DNA of 64,000 bases from Variovorax sp. PAMC28562 (GTDB lineage Bacteria > Pseudomonadota > Gammaproteobacteria > Burkholderiales > Burkholderiaceae_C). Both the position numbers and the translations under genes were made by a program. Positions 36,728 to 45,237 of this stretch are shown in pieces. The notes under the pieces were generated by a model. It was not told the DNA's origin. It saw only the letters and a list, made by a program, of their open reading frames with translations, and made no database searches. The DNA is taken from assembly GCF_014303735.1 (NCBI RefSeq), contig NZ_CP060296.1:2367501-2431500 (forward strand), read 5' to 3'. The stretch's first letter is position 1; every line of letters begins with the position of its first letter.

Positions 36728-36871
36728 GGGGGTGGTCTCCTCGATGAAAGCATCCGGCCAGCCTAGCGACGCACCGCCTGCAACGCTTGCGCCGAGTCGC
36801 TGACCGCAGCCACTTCGCGCAAGACCTTGGCGCGCACCCACGCTAGCCTCTTCGAAACAACGGAGACCTGC

Positions 36872-36957
36872 ATGGAATTTCGTTCCGCGCCAGCATCCGC
36901 GACTTCGTGGCGCGCGAGATCACGCTCTTCGTCAATGTACGGCAGCTCGGCGTATAA
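36872..36957 (+). pseudogene. Possible remnant of an acyl-CoA dehydrogenase start
   Basis: After a CGGAGA site, ATG 36872 opens MEF; one frame over (from 36883) the sequence reads FRASIRDFVAREITLFVN and then stops at 36955-36957. This resembles the N-terminus of acyl-CoA dehydrogenases of the type xxFxxSxRDFVAREIxPxV. A single frameshift would join the ATG to it. The rest of the gene is absent, and the next gene begins at 37019. It is short, so chance resemblance remains possible. Confidence 0.35.
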
Positions 36958-37018
36958 AACACAACGCGATCAGACAACGCAACCACGACAAGCGCGGCAC
37001 GACGCGCACAGACTCAAG

Positions 37019-37825
37019 ATGAAGAAAACGAGTGACGACCTCCGCAACGAATACCGCGACCTGGCCGATCTGGTGGGGACGCTGACGCCTGCGCAATGGC
37101 GGCTGCGCAGCGACTTCTACGGCTGGACGCCTTGGGACGAAATCGCCCACCTGTGCTTCTTCGACGAGACCGGCCTGCTATCGGCCACCGACTCCCACGC
37201 GTTCGCCGCCGACACCGCGACGTTGAACGCCACGCTCGCCACGGGCAAGGAAATCAGCGCCATCGCGCGGGAGAAGTACGGCCACCTCGACGGCGCGCAA
37301 TTGCTCGCGTACTGGGAGCCCATTTCGACGCAACTCGTCGATGCGCTGGCAGCGCTCGACCCGAAAGCCCGGCTATCGTGGTACGGCCCGACCATGAGCG
37401 CACGGTCGTTCGCAACCGCGCGTCTCATGGAAACCTGGGCGCACGGACAAGACGTGTGGGACGTCGTCGGCCGCCGCCGTCCGGCTACCGACCGGCTGCG
37501 CCATATCGCCCACATCGGCGTCACGACCTTCGGCTGGAGCTTCGTGAACCGCAAGCTGCCGGTGCCGGCTGTCGTGCCCTACATCGAGCTCGATGCACCC
37601 CAAGGCGGCGTATGGACGTGGGGCGATGCGGCCTCGTCGGAAACCATCCGCGGGCCGGCCGATGACTTCTGCTTGCTCGTGACGCAGCGTCGCAACCTGG
37701 CCGACACAGCGCTGCGCTACAGCGAGGGATCGGCGCGCGATTGGCTGCAGATCGCCCAATGCTTTGCCGGGCCGCCCGCCGACGCGCCCGAGCCCGGCGT
37801 GCGGAAGGTGGCGGCCACCGCTTGA
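37019..37825 (+). CDS. TIGR03084 family metal-binding protein (DinB-like maleylpyruvate-isomerase fold)
   Basis: The protein has 268 residues from ATG 37019. The N-terminal half is a DinB/mycothiol-type four-helix bundle (LRNEYRDLADLVGTL, LTPAQWRLRSDFYGWTPWDEIAHLCFFDE), with His and metal-ligand candidates in EIAHL and METWAHGQDVWD. The C-terminal half reads HIAHIGVTTFGWSFVNRKLPVP. TIGR03084 genes are typically found beside AtuA-type genes, which agrees with the divergent AtuA-like gene upstream. The function is unproven; a thiol-dependent or CoA-linked reaction is possible. Its TGA overlaps the next ATG. Confidence 0.85.
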   Translation: MKKTSDDLRNEYRDLADLVGTLTPAQWRLRSDFYGWTPWDEIAHLCFFDETGLLSATDSHAFAADTATLNATLATGKEISAIAREKYGHLDGAQLLAYWEPISTQLVDALAALDPKARLSWYGPTMSARSFATARLMETWAHGQDVWDVVGRRRPATDRLRHIAHIGVTTFGWSFVNRKLPVPAVVPYIELDAPQGGVWTWGDAASSETIRGPADDFCLLVTQRRNLADTALRYSEGSARDWLQIAQCFAGPPADAPEPGVRKVAATA

Positions 37826-38721
37826 TGCACGGCGTGCCGATCGAACTCGGCCTGCAGCCGCGCATCGATGCGGCGCTGGCTGCGTTGCGTGCGGGCAGCG
37901 ATGAGCAGTGCCTGTCGGATTACGCCTTTTCGAATCTGTACCTTTTCAGGGCGGCGCACGACTACCGGTTTATCGATGGTGCATGGCCGGGCATTGCCGG
38001 CCGCGCGTATGACGGCACACCCCACTTCATGCCGCTGTTCACGCCTCGATGCGCACCGCTGGACGTGCTGTCGGAACTGATCGAAGCGTACGGCTCCCTT
38101 TATCCGGTAGCCGCGCGCGATGCCGCCGAGCTGCCGGACAACGTCTTCGTCGCGACCGCGTCCCCGGACGATGCGGACTACCTGTACGACGTCGAAACGT
38201 TCGTCGACTATGCCGGCCGACCTCTGGCAAAAAAGCGCAATCAGGTACGCCAGTTTCTGGCGGCGCACAAACCGTCTTGTCGGCCGTTCGGGCCCGAGCT
38301 GGCCGACGCCACGCGCAGCGTGCTGCAAGGCTGGTTCACGCACAAAGGCAAAGCGCGGGGCGAGGCCGACGACACTGCCTGCCTCGAAGCGATCGACAAC
38401 GCCGCACGCTTCGGGCTCGAAGGCTTCGTTCACTTCGTCGGCGACCTGCCGATTGGTTTCGTGCTGGCGCAGGAGCTGCAGCCGGGCGTCTTCGCGATGC
38501 GATTCGCGAAGGGGCTCGACAGTCATGTCGGAATTTATCCATACATGTTCCAGCATTTCTGCCGCAGCTTTCCGCGCGCGGTGGCGTGGCTGAACTTCGA
38601 GCAAGACATGGGTCTGCCGGGGTTCAGGCGCAGCAAGCGGTCGTATCAGCCGGCCGCATTGCTGCCCAAATGGCGTGTTGCGTTGCTGGACCACGCTAAT
38701 AAGTCTGAGCCAGCGCCTTAG
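37825..38721 (+). CDS. DUF2156 / GNAT-fold protein
   Basis: The protein has 298 residues from ATG 37825, coupled to the upstream gene through TGATG. It shows the DUF2156 features LSDYAFSNLYLFRAAHDYRFIDG, DDADYLYDVETFVDYAGRPL, KKRNQVRQF and the NFEQDMGLPGFRRSKRSYQPAALLP ending. The family has tandem GNAT-like domains related to the catalytic part of MprF-type lysyl-phosphatidylglycerol synthases, but soluble forms like this have unknown acceptors. Translational coupling to the TIGR03084 gene suggests a shared process. Confidence 0.8.
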   Translation: MHGVPIELGLQPRIDAALAALRAGSDEQCLSDYAFSNLYLFRAAHDYRFIDGAWPGIAGRAYDGTPHFMPLFTPRCAPLDVLSELIEAYGSLYPVAARDAAELPDNVFVATASPDDADYLYDVETFVDYAGRPLAKKRNQVRQFLAAHKPSCRPFGPELADATRSVLQGWFTHKGKARGEADDTACLEAIDNAARFGLEGFVHFVGDLPIGFVLAQELQPGVFAMRFAKGLDSHVGIYPYMFQHFCRSFPRAVAWLNFEQDMGLPGFRRSKRSYQPAALLPKWRVALLDHANKSEPAP

Positions 38722-38737
38722 CGCCTCGCATAGCAGC

Positions 38738-38751
38738 CCTGTTTCGACAGG
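38738..38751. terminator. UUCG-type hairpin after the DUF2156 gene
   Basis: CCTGT-TTCG-ACAGG forms a five-pair stem with a stable UUCG tetraloop. It lies 16 bp past the DUF2156 stop and ~145 bp before the binding-protein gene, at the boundary where the amide module begins. No T-run follows. Confidence 0.3.
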
Positions 38752-38896
38752 CTGACTGGACGGGGACGCCTGCACAAGCAGTCGTGCGCCTACACACAAG
38801 TGCTGTCCCGGCCCCTCGCCTACGCTCTCATGGTGCGCTGCAGCAAAGCTGGCATGGTGCCAGCCGCTTGCGTCGTTTTTCCAGGAGTCTCGGACT

Positions 38897-39826
38897 ATGC
38901 AAAACCTCTCTCTCCCGTCCGGACGCTCTGTCCGGCGCCTTCCCGCGCTGGCCCGTCTGCGCGGCGTGGCCGTCGCGGCCCTGAGCCTGTCGGCCCTCGC
39001 GATGACTGCCACCTCGGTTCATGCCGAGATCGCCAAGGTCCCGGCCGAATGCAGCGCGCTGCAAGCCAAGTACCCGCAGTTCAAGGGCAAGACACTGGTC
39101 AACGCGATCAATCCGCACACCCCCGGCTACGAGACCATCGACCCGAACAATCCGGACAAGTACATCGGATTCGACATCGATCTGGGCGAGACGCTCGGCG
39201 CCTGCCTGGGCTTCAAGGTGACCTACAAGGCGGTGACGTTTTCGGCCCTGCTGACCACGCTGCAATCCGGCCAAGCCGACATCGTCATCTCCGACATCTA
39301 CGCCACTGAAGAACGCGCCAAGGCGGCCGACTTCATCACCTACTCGAAGGTCTTCGACGGCGTGCTGGTGGCCAAGGGCAACCCGAAGAAGATCACCGGC
39401 ATCAACGCCTCGATGTGCGGTGCGATTGCCGCCGAGAACACCGGCTACGTCGAGGTGCCGCTGATCCAGGCGCTGGCCCCCGCGTGCAAGGCGGCGGGCA
39501 AGCCCGAGCCGGAAATCCAGCTCTACGACAACAACCAGAACTGCATACAGGCCATCCTGGCCGGACGTGCCGACACCTACGTCAACGATGTCAACACGGT
39601 CGACAGCGCCGTCAAGGCCTATCCGGACAAGTTGGAAAAGGCGCTTGCGGTGTCGATCCCCTACTCGGTCGGCATTGCAGTGCCCAAGGGCAAGACGGAC
39701 TTCCGTGATGCGGTGATGGCGGCGCTGGTGACCTTGCAGAAGGCCGGCATCCACACCGAGTTGCTGAAGAAGCACGGCATGCCCGTCGAAAACCTCGAGG
39801 CTCCGCGTCTGCTCGTGGCGAATTGA
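38897..39826 (+). CDS. Periplasmic amino-acid-type ABC substrate-binding protein
   Basis: The protein has 309 residues, preceded by CCAGGAGT. A long basic N-terminus with several Arg and a hydrophobic core ends in SVHA, a clear signal peptidase I site near residue 46. The mature protein follows the SBP_bac_3 pattern (KYIGFDIDLGETLGACLGFKVTYKAV, FSALLTTLQSGQADIVISDIY, ADTYVNDVNTVDSAV). It delivers its ligand to the fused permease-ATPase encoded one base downstream of its stop. The ligand is unknown; the adjoining amidase and RidA genes suggest an amide- or amino-acid-like compound. Confidence 0.9.
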   Translation: MQNLSLPSGRSVRRLPALARLRGVAVAALSLSALAMTATSVHAEIAKVPAECSALQAKYPQFKGKTLVNAINPHTPGYETIDPNNPDKYIGFDIDLGETLGACLGFKVTYKAVTFSALLTTLQSGQADIVISDIYATEERAKAADFITYSKVFDGVLVAKGNPKKITGINASMCGAIAAENTGYVEVPLIQALAPACKAAGKPEPEIQLYDNNQNCIQAILAGRADTYVNDVNTVDSAVKAYPDKLEKALAVSIPYSVGIAVPKGKTDFRDAVMAALVTLQKAGIHTELLKKHGMPVENLEAPRLLVAN

Positions 39827-39827
39827 C

Positions 39828-41456
39828 ATGGAGTTGTTCCTCCACTACCTCACCTTGCCCTACCTGATCCAGGGCATCGTTTTCACACTCGGGGCCACCG
39901 GCATCGGGCTGGCGGGCGGGGTGGTGGTGGGACTGCTGCTGGCGGCGATGCAACTCAGCCGCTTCAAGCCGCTGGCCGCGTTCGCGCGCGGCTATGCGGT
40001 GATCTTTCGCGGCACGCCGCTCATCCTGCAGTTCGTGTTCGTCTACGACGCGCTGCCCCATGTCGGCATCAAGCTGCCGGGACTGCTGGCCGCCGGGGTG
40101 GCACTGGCGTTCAACGAGGCCACCTTCATCGCCGAGATGTTCCGCTCCGGTGTGCTCGGCGTGGACCGCGGCCAGGTGCTGGCCGGCCAAGCCCTGGGCA
40201 TGACACCGCGCGTGCTGATGCGCCGCATCATCGCGCCGCAGGCGTTGCGCTCGATGATCCCCGCGATGGGCAATGAGGCGGTCAGTACGCTGAAGAACTC
40301 CTCGCTCGCCTCGATCATTGCGGTGCCGGAGCTGACGTTGCGCAGCACACAGCTTGCGTCGTCGACCTTCGACTTCTTCTCGATCTTTTTCGCGTCCGGT
40401 CTGCTGTATCTCGGGTTAACCGGAGCGATCAGCCTGGTGCAGTTGGCGCTTGAAGCACGTTTCAATCTGGACCGGCAAGCAAAGCCGCGTGGGCTGGCAC
40501 TTGGAGCGCCTGAGCCTGAGCCTGGGCCTGCGCCTGCGTCTGCGTCTGCGTCTGGGCCCGAGCCTGAATGCGAACCCGAGCCCGCGGCACCCGCCACGCT
40601 GGCGGTGTCGGCCGTCAGCCGCGCAGTCCGCGCCACCCGCCTGGCCGGTGCGCCGGTCGCCTTACGCATCAACGGCGTGTCCAAGGCTTACGGCCAGCAG
40701 GATGTACTCAATGATCTGAGTCTCAACGTGCAGGCCGGCGAGGTGGTCGCGCTGCTGGGCCCGAGCGGCTCGGGCAAGAGCACGCTGCTGCGCTGCATCA
40801 ACCACCTCGAAAGCTGGGATGCGGGCCAGATCCATGTCGACGGTTACCGCCTGGGCTACCGGCCCGACGGTCAACTCATGACCCCCAGCGACCTTGCTCG
40901 CGAGCGCGCTCGACTGGGTGTGGGCATGCTGTTTCAACAGTTCAACTTGTTCGCACACCTGACAGCACGTGAAAACGTGGCCGGCCCGCTGCGCTGGGTA
41001 CACGGCTGGACTGCCGAGGCCGCGGACCGGCGCGCACTGGAATTGCTGAGCCGGGTCGGGCTGGCGCACCGCGTCGAAGCGTTGCCGCGCCATCTGTCCG
41101 GCGGGCAGCAACAGCGCGTCGCCATCGCCCGGGCACTGGCGCCGGGACCGAGCGTGCTGCTGCTGGACGAGCCCACCTCGGCGCTCGACCCCGAACTGGT
41201 CAACGAGGTGCTGGACGTGATCCGCCGCCTGGCCGTCGAGGACGGGCTGACGATGATCATCTCGACCCATCAACTGCGCTTTGCCGCCGAGGTGGCCGAC
41301 CGCGTGGTCTTCCTCGCCGGGGGCCGTGTCGTCGAAAGCGGCCCGGCGCTGGACGTTCTGCAGAATCCGCGCGCCCCGGCGCTCGCCCGTTTCCTTCGCG
41401 TGATGGCCGCCGACGTGCTGCCGTCCACCCCTTCGCCTGCCAACGACCCACCATGA
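39828..41456 (+). CDS. Fused ABC transporter: permease domain plus ATPase domain
   Basis: The 542 residues combine what are normally two proteins. Residues ~1-215 are a His/Glu/Gln/Arg/opine-type permease (ATGIGLAGGVVVGLLLAAMQ, FRGTPLILQFVFVY, EMFRSGVLGVDRGQVLAGQALGM with the EAA loop). Residues ~220-268 are a Pro/Glu/Ala/Ser linker coded by degenerate hexamers. Residues ~273-530 are a GlnQ-like ATPase with Walker A GPSGSGKST (~311-319), signature LSGGQQQR (~424) and Walker B VLLLDEPTSAL, then STHQLRFAAEVADRVVFLAGG. Fusion fixes a 1:1 ratio. It overlaps the amidase gene by four bases. Confidence 0.9.
   Translation: MELFLHYLTLPYLIQGIVFTLGATGIGLAGGVVVGLLLAAMQLSRFKPLAAFARGYAVIFRGTPLILQFVFVYDALPHVGIKLPGLLAAGVALAFNEATFIAEMFRSGVLGVDRGQVLAGQALGMTPRVLMRRIIAPQALRSMIPAMGNEAVSTLKNSSLASIIAVPELTLRSTQLASSTFDFFSIFFASGLLYLGLTGAISLVQLALEARFNLDRQAKPRGLALGAPEPEPGPAPASASASGPEPECEPEPAAPATLAVSAVSRAVRATRLAGAPVALRINGVSKAYGQQDVLNDLSLNVQAGEVVALLGPSGSGKSTLLRCINHLESWDAGQIHVDGYRLGYRPDGQLMTPSDLARERARLGVGMLFQQFNLFAHLTARENVAGPLRWVHGWTAEAADRRALELLSRVGLAHRVEALPRHLSGGQQQRVAIARALAPGPSVLLLDEPTSALDPELVNEVLDVIRRLAVEDGLTMIISTHQLRFAAEVADRVVFLAGGRVVESGPALDVLQNPRAPALARFLRVMAADVLPSTPSPANDPP
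40508..40582 (+). repeat. Degenerate hexanucleotide repeat coding the permease-ATPase linker
   Basis: Tandem units of the forms GAGCCT, GGGCCT, GCGCCT and GCGTCT code alternating Pro/Ser with Glu, Gly or Ala. The six-base period keeps the frame, so unit number could vary without breaking the protein. Confidence 0.6.
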
Positions 41457-42694
41457 AGCACCACACCCTGAGCGTTTCCCCGCAGACAGTTCACTGGGGC
41501 TATTTCAGCAAGGCCGTCGCGCCCTCGCTCGTCGTGAAGTCGGGGGACAGGGTCACCATCGAGACGCTGACCCACCATGCCAACGACGACTACGAGCGCA
41601 TGGTCGCCGGCGATCCCGGCGCCGAGTCGGTGTTCGCCTGGACACGCGAGCACAAGGCCGTGTCGCGGCGCGGTGCCGGCCCGGTCACGGGGCCCTTCAA
41701 GCTCGGCGAGGGCGAAGGGGTGGGCGTGCACCTGCTGACGGGACCGGTGGTCATCGAGGGCGCCGAGCCCGGCGACGTGCTGGAGGTGCGCATCCTCGAC
41801 GTGCGCCCGAGGCCGAGCTGCAGCCATTGCTACGCGGGCCGCTGCTTCGGCTCGAACGCGGCCGCGTCCTGGGGCTTCCACTACCGCGACTTGATCGAGG
41901 AGCCCAAGCCCCGCGAGGTGGTGACGATCTTCGAGCTGGACACTTCCGGTGAACCCTTCGCCCGCGCGGTCTACAACTACGTGTGGACGCCGCAAACCGA
42001 TCCCGACGGCGTGGTGCACACCAACATCGACTACCCCGGCGTGCGCGTCGACCACACGCTGGTGCGCAAGCGCGAGAACATCCTGCGCAACGTCAAAGTG
42101 CCGGCCCGCCTGCACTTCGGCACGATGGGCCTGGCGCCGTCGGAGTCCGACTTCGTCAGCTCCATCCCGCCCAGCTACACCGGCGGCAACATCGACGACT
42201 GGCGCATCGGCAAGGGCGCCACCATGTACTACCCAGTGGCAGTCCCTGGTGCCTTCTTCTCGGTCGGCGACCCGCATGCGGCGCAGGGCGACAGCGAACT
42301 CGGCGGCACCGCCATCGAGACCTCGCTGACCGGCGACTTCGAGTTCATCCTGCACAAGCGCAACGAGTTGGGCGGCACGATCCTCGAAGGCCTGGACCAC
42401 CCGCTGCTGGAGACCGACGAGCAGTGGTCGGTCTACGGCTTCACCTACCCGAATTACCTGGAGGCCCTCGGCCCCGATGCCCAGACGCTGGTGGCCGGGC
42501 ACTCGTCGCTGGACCCCGCCATGCGCGACGCCTTTCGCAAGTTGCGCCGCTTCCTGATGACGGTGCACCGGCTGAGCGAGGACGAAGCGATTGCCCTGTT
42601 GTCGGTCGCGGCGAACTTCGGGGTCACCCAGGTCGTGGACGCCAACTGGGGCATCCACGGGTCGATTCAGAAGAGCATCTTCAAGGACTGCTGA
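41453..42694 (+). CDS. Acetamidase/formamidase family amidohydrolase
   Basis: The protein has 413 residues, normal for the FmdA/AmdA family. Recognised by TVHWGYFSKAVAPSL, SGDRVTIETLTHHANDDYERM, GVHLLTGPVVIEGAEPGDVLEVRI, the FGSNAAASWGFHY segment, HFGTMGLAPSE, SIPPSYTGGNIDDWRI and the metal/active-site strand VGDPHAAQGDSELGGTAIE. These enzymes hydrolyse short amides to acid and ammonia in the cytoplasm; the true substrate here is unknown. Its start overlaps the transporter stop by four bases, tying uptake to hydrolysis. Its last 14 bases overlap the end of the convergent AraC-amidase fusion gene, whose enzyme half is a close paralogue. Confidence 0.9.
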   Translation: MKHHTLSVSPQTVHWGYFSKAVAPSLVVKSGDRVTIETLTHHANDDYERMVAGDPGAESVFAWTREHKAVSRRGAGPVTGPFKLGEGEGVGVHLLTGPVVIEGAEPGDVLEVRILDVRPRPSCSHCYAGRCFGSNAAASWGFHYRDLIEEPKPREVVTIFELDTSGEPFARAVYNYVWTPQTDPDGVVHTNIDYPGVRVDHTLVRKRENILRNVKVPARLHFGTMGLAPSESDFVSSIPPSYTGGNIDDWRIGKGATMYYPVAVPGAFFSVGDPHAAQGDSELGGTAIETSLTGDFEFILHKRNELGGTILEGLDHPLLETDEQWSVYGFTYPNYLEALGPDAQTLVAGHSSLDPAMRDAFRKLRRFLMTVHRLSEDEAIALLSVAANFGVTQVVDANWGIHGSIQKSIFKDC

Positions 42695-45119
42695 GCGGGC
42701 TGTTGACGGCCTGCCCGCCCGGTGCCCGCACGCGACCCGCGAACATCGATTTGCGGATCACCGCGTGCACGCCCCAGTTGCCGTCGACCACCTGCGTGAC
42801 CCCGAAGTCGACGGCCACCGACATCAGCGAAATCGCCTCGTCCTCGGTCAGCCCCATCGCGGTCATCAGGAAGCGCCGGGTCTTGCGGAAAGCATCGCGC
42901 ATGGCCGGGTCGAGCGACGACTTTTCGTAGATCGCACTGCGTGCCTTGTCGCCGAACTCCTTCAAATAATCCGGGTGGCTGAAGCCGTGGATCACCCACT
43001 CGTCGGCCGTCTCGACCAGCGGGTAGTCGATGTCGGCAAAGGGCTCGTCGCGCAGGTTCGCGGCCTTGTGCAGCACGATCTGGAAGACGCCCGTCAATGA
43101 GCATTCGATGGCCGTGCCGCACAACTCGCTGTCGCCCTGCGAGGCGTGCGGGTCACCCACCGACAGCAAGGCACCGTCGACTCCCACCCGCAGGTACAAC
43201 GTGGCCCCCTTGGCGATGCGCCAGTTGTCCAGGTTGCCGCCGAAGCACGAGGGCGGGATCGAGTCGACCAGACCAGTCTCGGCAGGCGCCACGGCGATCA
43301 CGCCGAAGTGCGGGCGCACGGGGATCGTCACGCCTTGCAGCACGCCGTGGTTTTCCACGATCGACGCCCGGTCGATCGGGATGCCGGGGTAGTCGATGGT
43401 CGGGTGCAGCACGCCGTTCGGATCGCACTGGGGGGTCCAGCGAAAGTTGTAGACCGCGTGAGCGCAGGGCTGGTCCTGACTGCAATCGACTTCGTAGATC
43501 GTCACCACCTCGCGCTGCTTCGGCTCCTCGATCAGGTCGTCGTAGTGAAAGCCCCACCATGCTGCGGCGTTGCTGCCGAACGCCCGGCCCTCGTACCTGG
43601 CACTGGCCGCGAGGCGCGGCGCGAGATCGAGGATGCGCACCTCCAGCACATCGCCCGGCTGCGCGTCCTTCACAAAAATGGGGCCGGTGCAGATGTGCAC
43701 GCCAAAGCCCTCGCCGCTGCCGCGACCGTAGATCGACGCGTCAGTCGGGCCCGCGCCGCGGCGGTCCACCGCCTTGTGCTCGGCGGTCCAGTGGAAGACG
43801 CTTTCGGCCCCCGAATCGCCCTTGATCATGCGTTCGTGGTCGTCGTAGGCATGCTGGGTCAGCGTCTCGATGGTCACGATGTCGCCGGAGTCGATGGTCA
43901 GCACCGGCGGGATCGAGCGGCTGAAGTAGCCCCAGTGGATGGTCTGCGCGTTGGCCGGAAGGTGGTGGTGGCGACCGGCGCCGATGCCGGTGCTGATGGC
44001 TGTGCTGATGGCATTGGTGGAGGTCCCGTCGACGCAGGATGAGTCGATCGCGCCTCTCGCAGCAACCGTGTCGATGCCCGCACTGGATGCAACCGGGTCC
44101 GCCGCCGGCGTCTCGAAGTAGCCCGATGGCCAGCCGCGCTTGATGCGCTTGCGCAGCGACTGCTGGCTCACCTCGTTGGCCTGCTGTCGGTACTGTCGTG
44201 GCGACATGCCGTAGCGGTCGCGGAACGAATGGCTGAAATGCGCTGGATCGTTGAAGCCCCAGCGAAAGCAGATGTCCGAGATCGACAGGTGTCCGTACTG
44301 GCGATTGGCGAGGTCGGCGCGGCAGCGTTCGAGGCGGCTCTGGCGCAGGTAGGCGGTGAAGGTCTGGCCGAGGCCTTCGAACAGCTTTTGCACCAGCCGC
44401 TCGGACAGGTGCTCGTGGGCCGCCACACCGGCCACCGTCAGCAATGGATCGCTCAGGTTCGCATCGACGTACTGGCACAGCCGGCGCACCGTGGCAGCGC
44501 GCGTGCTGCTGATGGCGGACGAGGCCGGCAAGGCAAGGTCGCGCCGGGCCGCCATGCTGGTCGCGATGAATTCGGAAAGAGCGGACTCGACGGGCGCGAT
44601 GTCGTCGTCATCCAGCGTGTCGAAGGCGTCGGCCAGCGCGGTCAGTGTGCCCGCGAACATACGGCCCAGGCCTGCGCTGCCTCGAAGGTGCCCGAGCGCG
44701 AAAGCATGGTCACCGGGCAGCCGGGTTTTAAGGCTCGCGCCAGGCATCGACACCATGAACTGACGGAAGTTGGACCGAAAGTCCAGGTCGGCCTGCGCAT
44801 GCGCCGGCCCGAAGACGATGTCGCCCGGTGCCAGTTCGATGGTCTGCTGACCATGATGCAGCGCGGCATCGCCGCCCATGTGGAGCGCGAGCCAGACCGC
44901 ATCGGCTCCGGCGCCCAGGCGTTGAATCGTCTGCGGTGAAGAAGTGATCCGCGCCATTTCGACACCGCGCGCCGTGCGCCGCGCGGTCAGCGTGCCGTAG
45001 AGTGGCGCCGCTGCAGGTGCCATTTCAGGCCGGAGGCTGTGCAACTGCAAAGCCTCGCGCCATGCATGAGGCCGCTGGTGCACCGGATAAGAGTCGGTCG
45101 TGAATTTTTCCAAGCGCAT
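42681..45119 (-). CDS. AraC-type regulator fused to an acetamidase/formamidase domain
   Basis: The 812 residues run from ATG 45119, with CAGGA upstream on the minus strand, and have no internal stop. Residues ~1-170 are an AraC_binding_2-like sensor domain (VWLALHMGGDAALHH, PGDIVFGPAHAQADLDF). Residues ~208-312 are the double helix-turn-helix (LLTVAGVAAHEHLSERLVQKLF, ISDICFRWGFNDPAHFSHSFRDRYGMSP RQY). A low-complexity Thr/Ala/Ser linker spans ~316-385. Residues ~386-805 are a full-length amidase (TIHWGYFSRSIPPVL, SGDIVTIETLTQHAYDD, VGDPHASQGDSELCGTAIE) paralogous to the one at 41453-42694. Such an enzyme-tethered regulator would be unusual. A frameshift in the sequence could have merged two genes, but coding quality is even throughout. 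Confidence 0.85.
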   Translation of the reverse strand: MRLEKFTTDSYPVHQRPHAWREALQLHSLRPEMAPAAAPLYGTLTARRTARGVEMARITSSPQTIQRLGAGADAVWLALHMGGDAALHHGQQTIELAPGDIVFGPAHAQADLDFRSNFRQFMVSMPGASLKTRLPGDHAFALGHLRGSAGLGRMFAGTLTALADAFDTLDDDDIAPVESALSEFIATSMAARRDLALPASSAISSTRAATVRRLCQYVDANLSDPLLTVAGVAAHEHLSERLVQKLFEGLGQTFTAYLRQSRLERCRADLANRQYGHLSISDICFRWGFNDPAHFSHSFRDRYGMSPRQYRQQANEVSQQSLRKRIKRGWPSGYFETPAADPVASSAGIDTVAARGAIDSSCVDGTSTNAISTAISTGIGAGRHHHLPANAQTIHWGYFSRSIPPVLTIDSGDIVTIETLTQHAYDDHERMIKGDSGAESVFHWTAEHKAVDRRGAGPTDASIYGRGSGEGFGVHICTGPIFVKDAQPGDVLEVRILDLAPRLAASARYEGRAFGSNAAAWWGFHYDDLIEEPKQREVVTIYEVDCSQDQPCAHAVYNFRWTPQCDPNGVLHPTIDYPGIPIDRASIVENHGVLQGVTIPVRPHFGVIAVAPAETGLVDSIPPSCFGGNLDNWRIAKGATLYLRVGVDGALLSVGDPHASQGDSELCGTAIECSLTGVFQIVLHKAANLRDEPFADIDYPLVETADEWVIHGFSHPDYLKEFGDKARSAIYEKSSLDPAMRDAFRKTRRFLMTAMGLTEDEAISLMSVAVDFGVTQVVDGNWGVHAVIRKSMFAGRVRAPGGQAVNSPLSSP

Positions 45120-45237
45120 GGCGGCGGTTTCCTGGTTGCCTGCCCATGTCGCGCAAGACACGTGCCACATGCCATGCTCCCGACTGGCACGCAACTGGCT
45201 TGCCACGCGGTCTGTCCAACTCACACCACTTTTTGCG

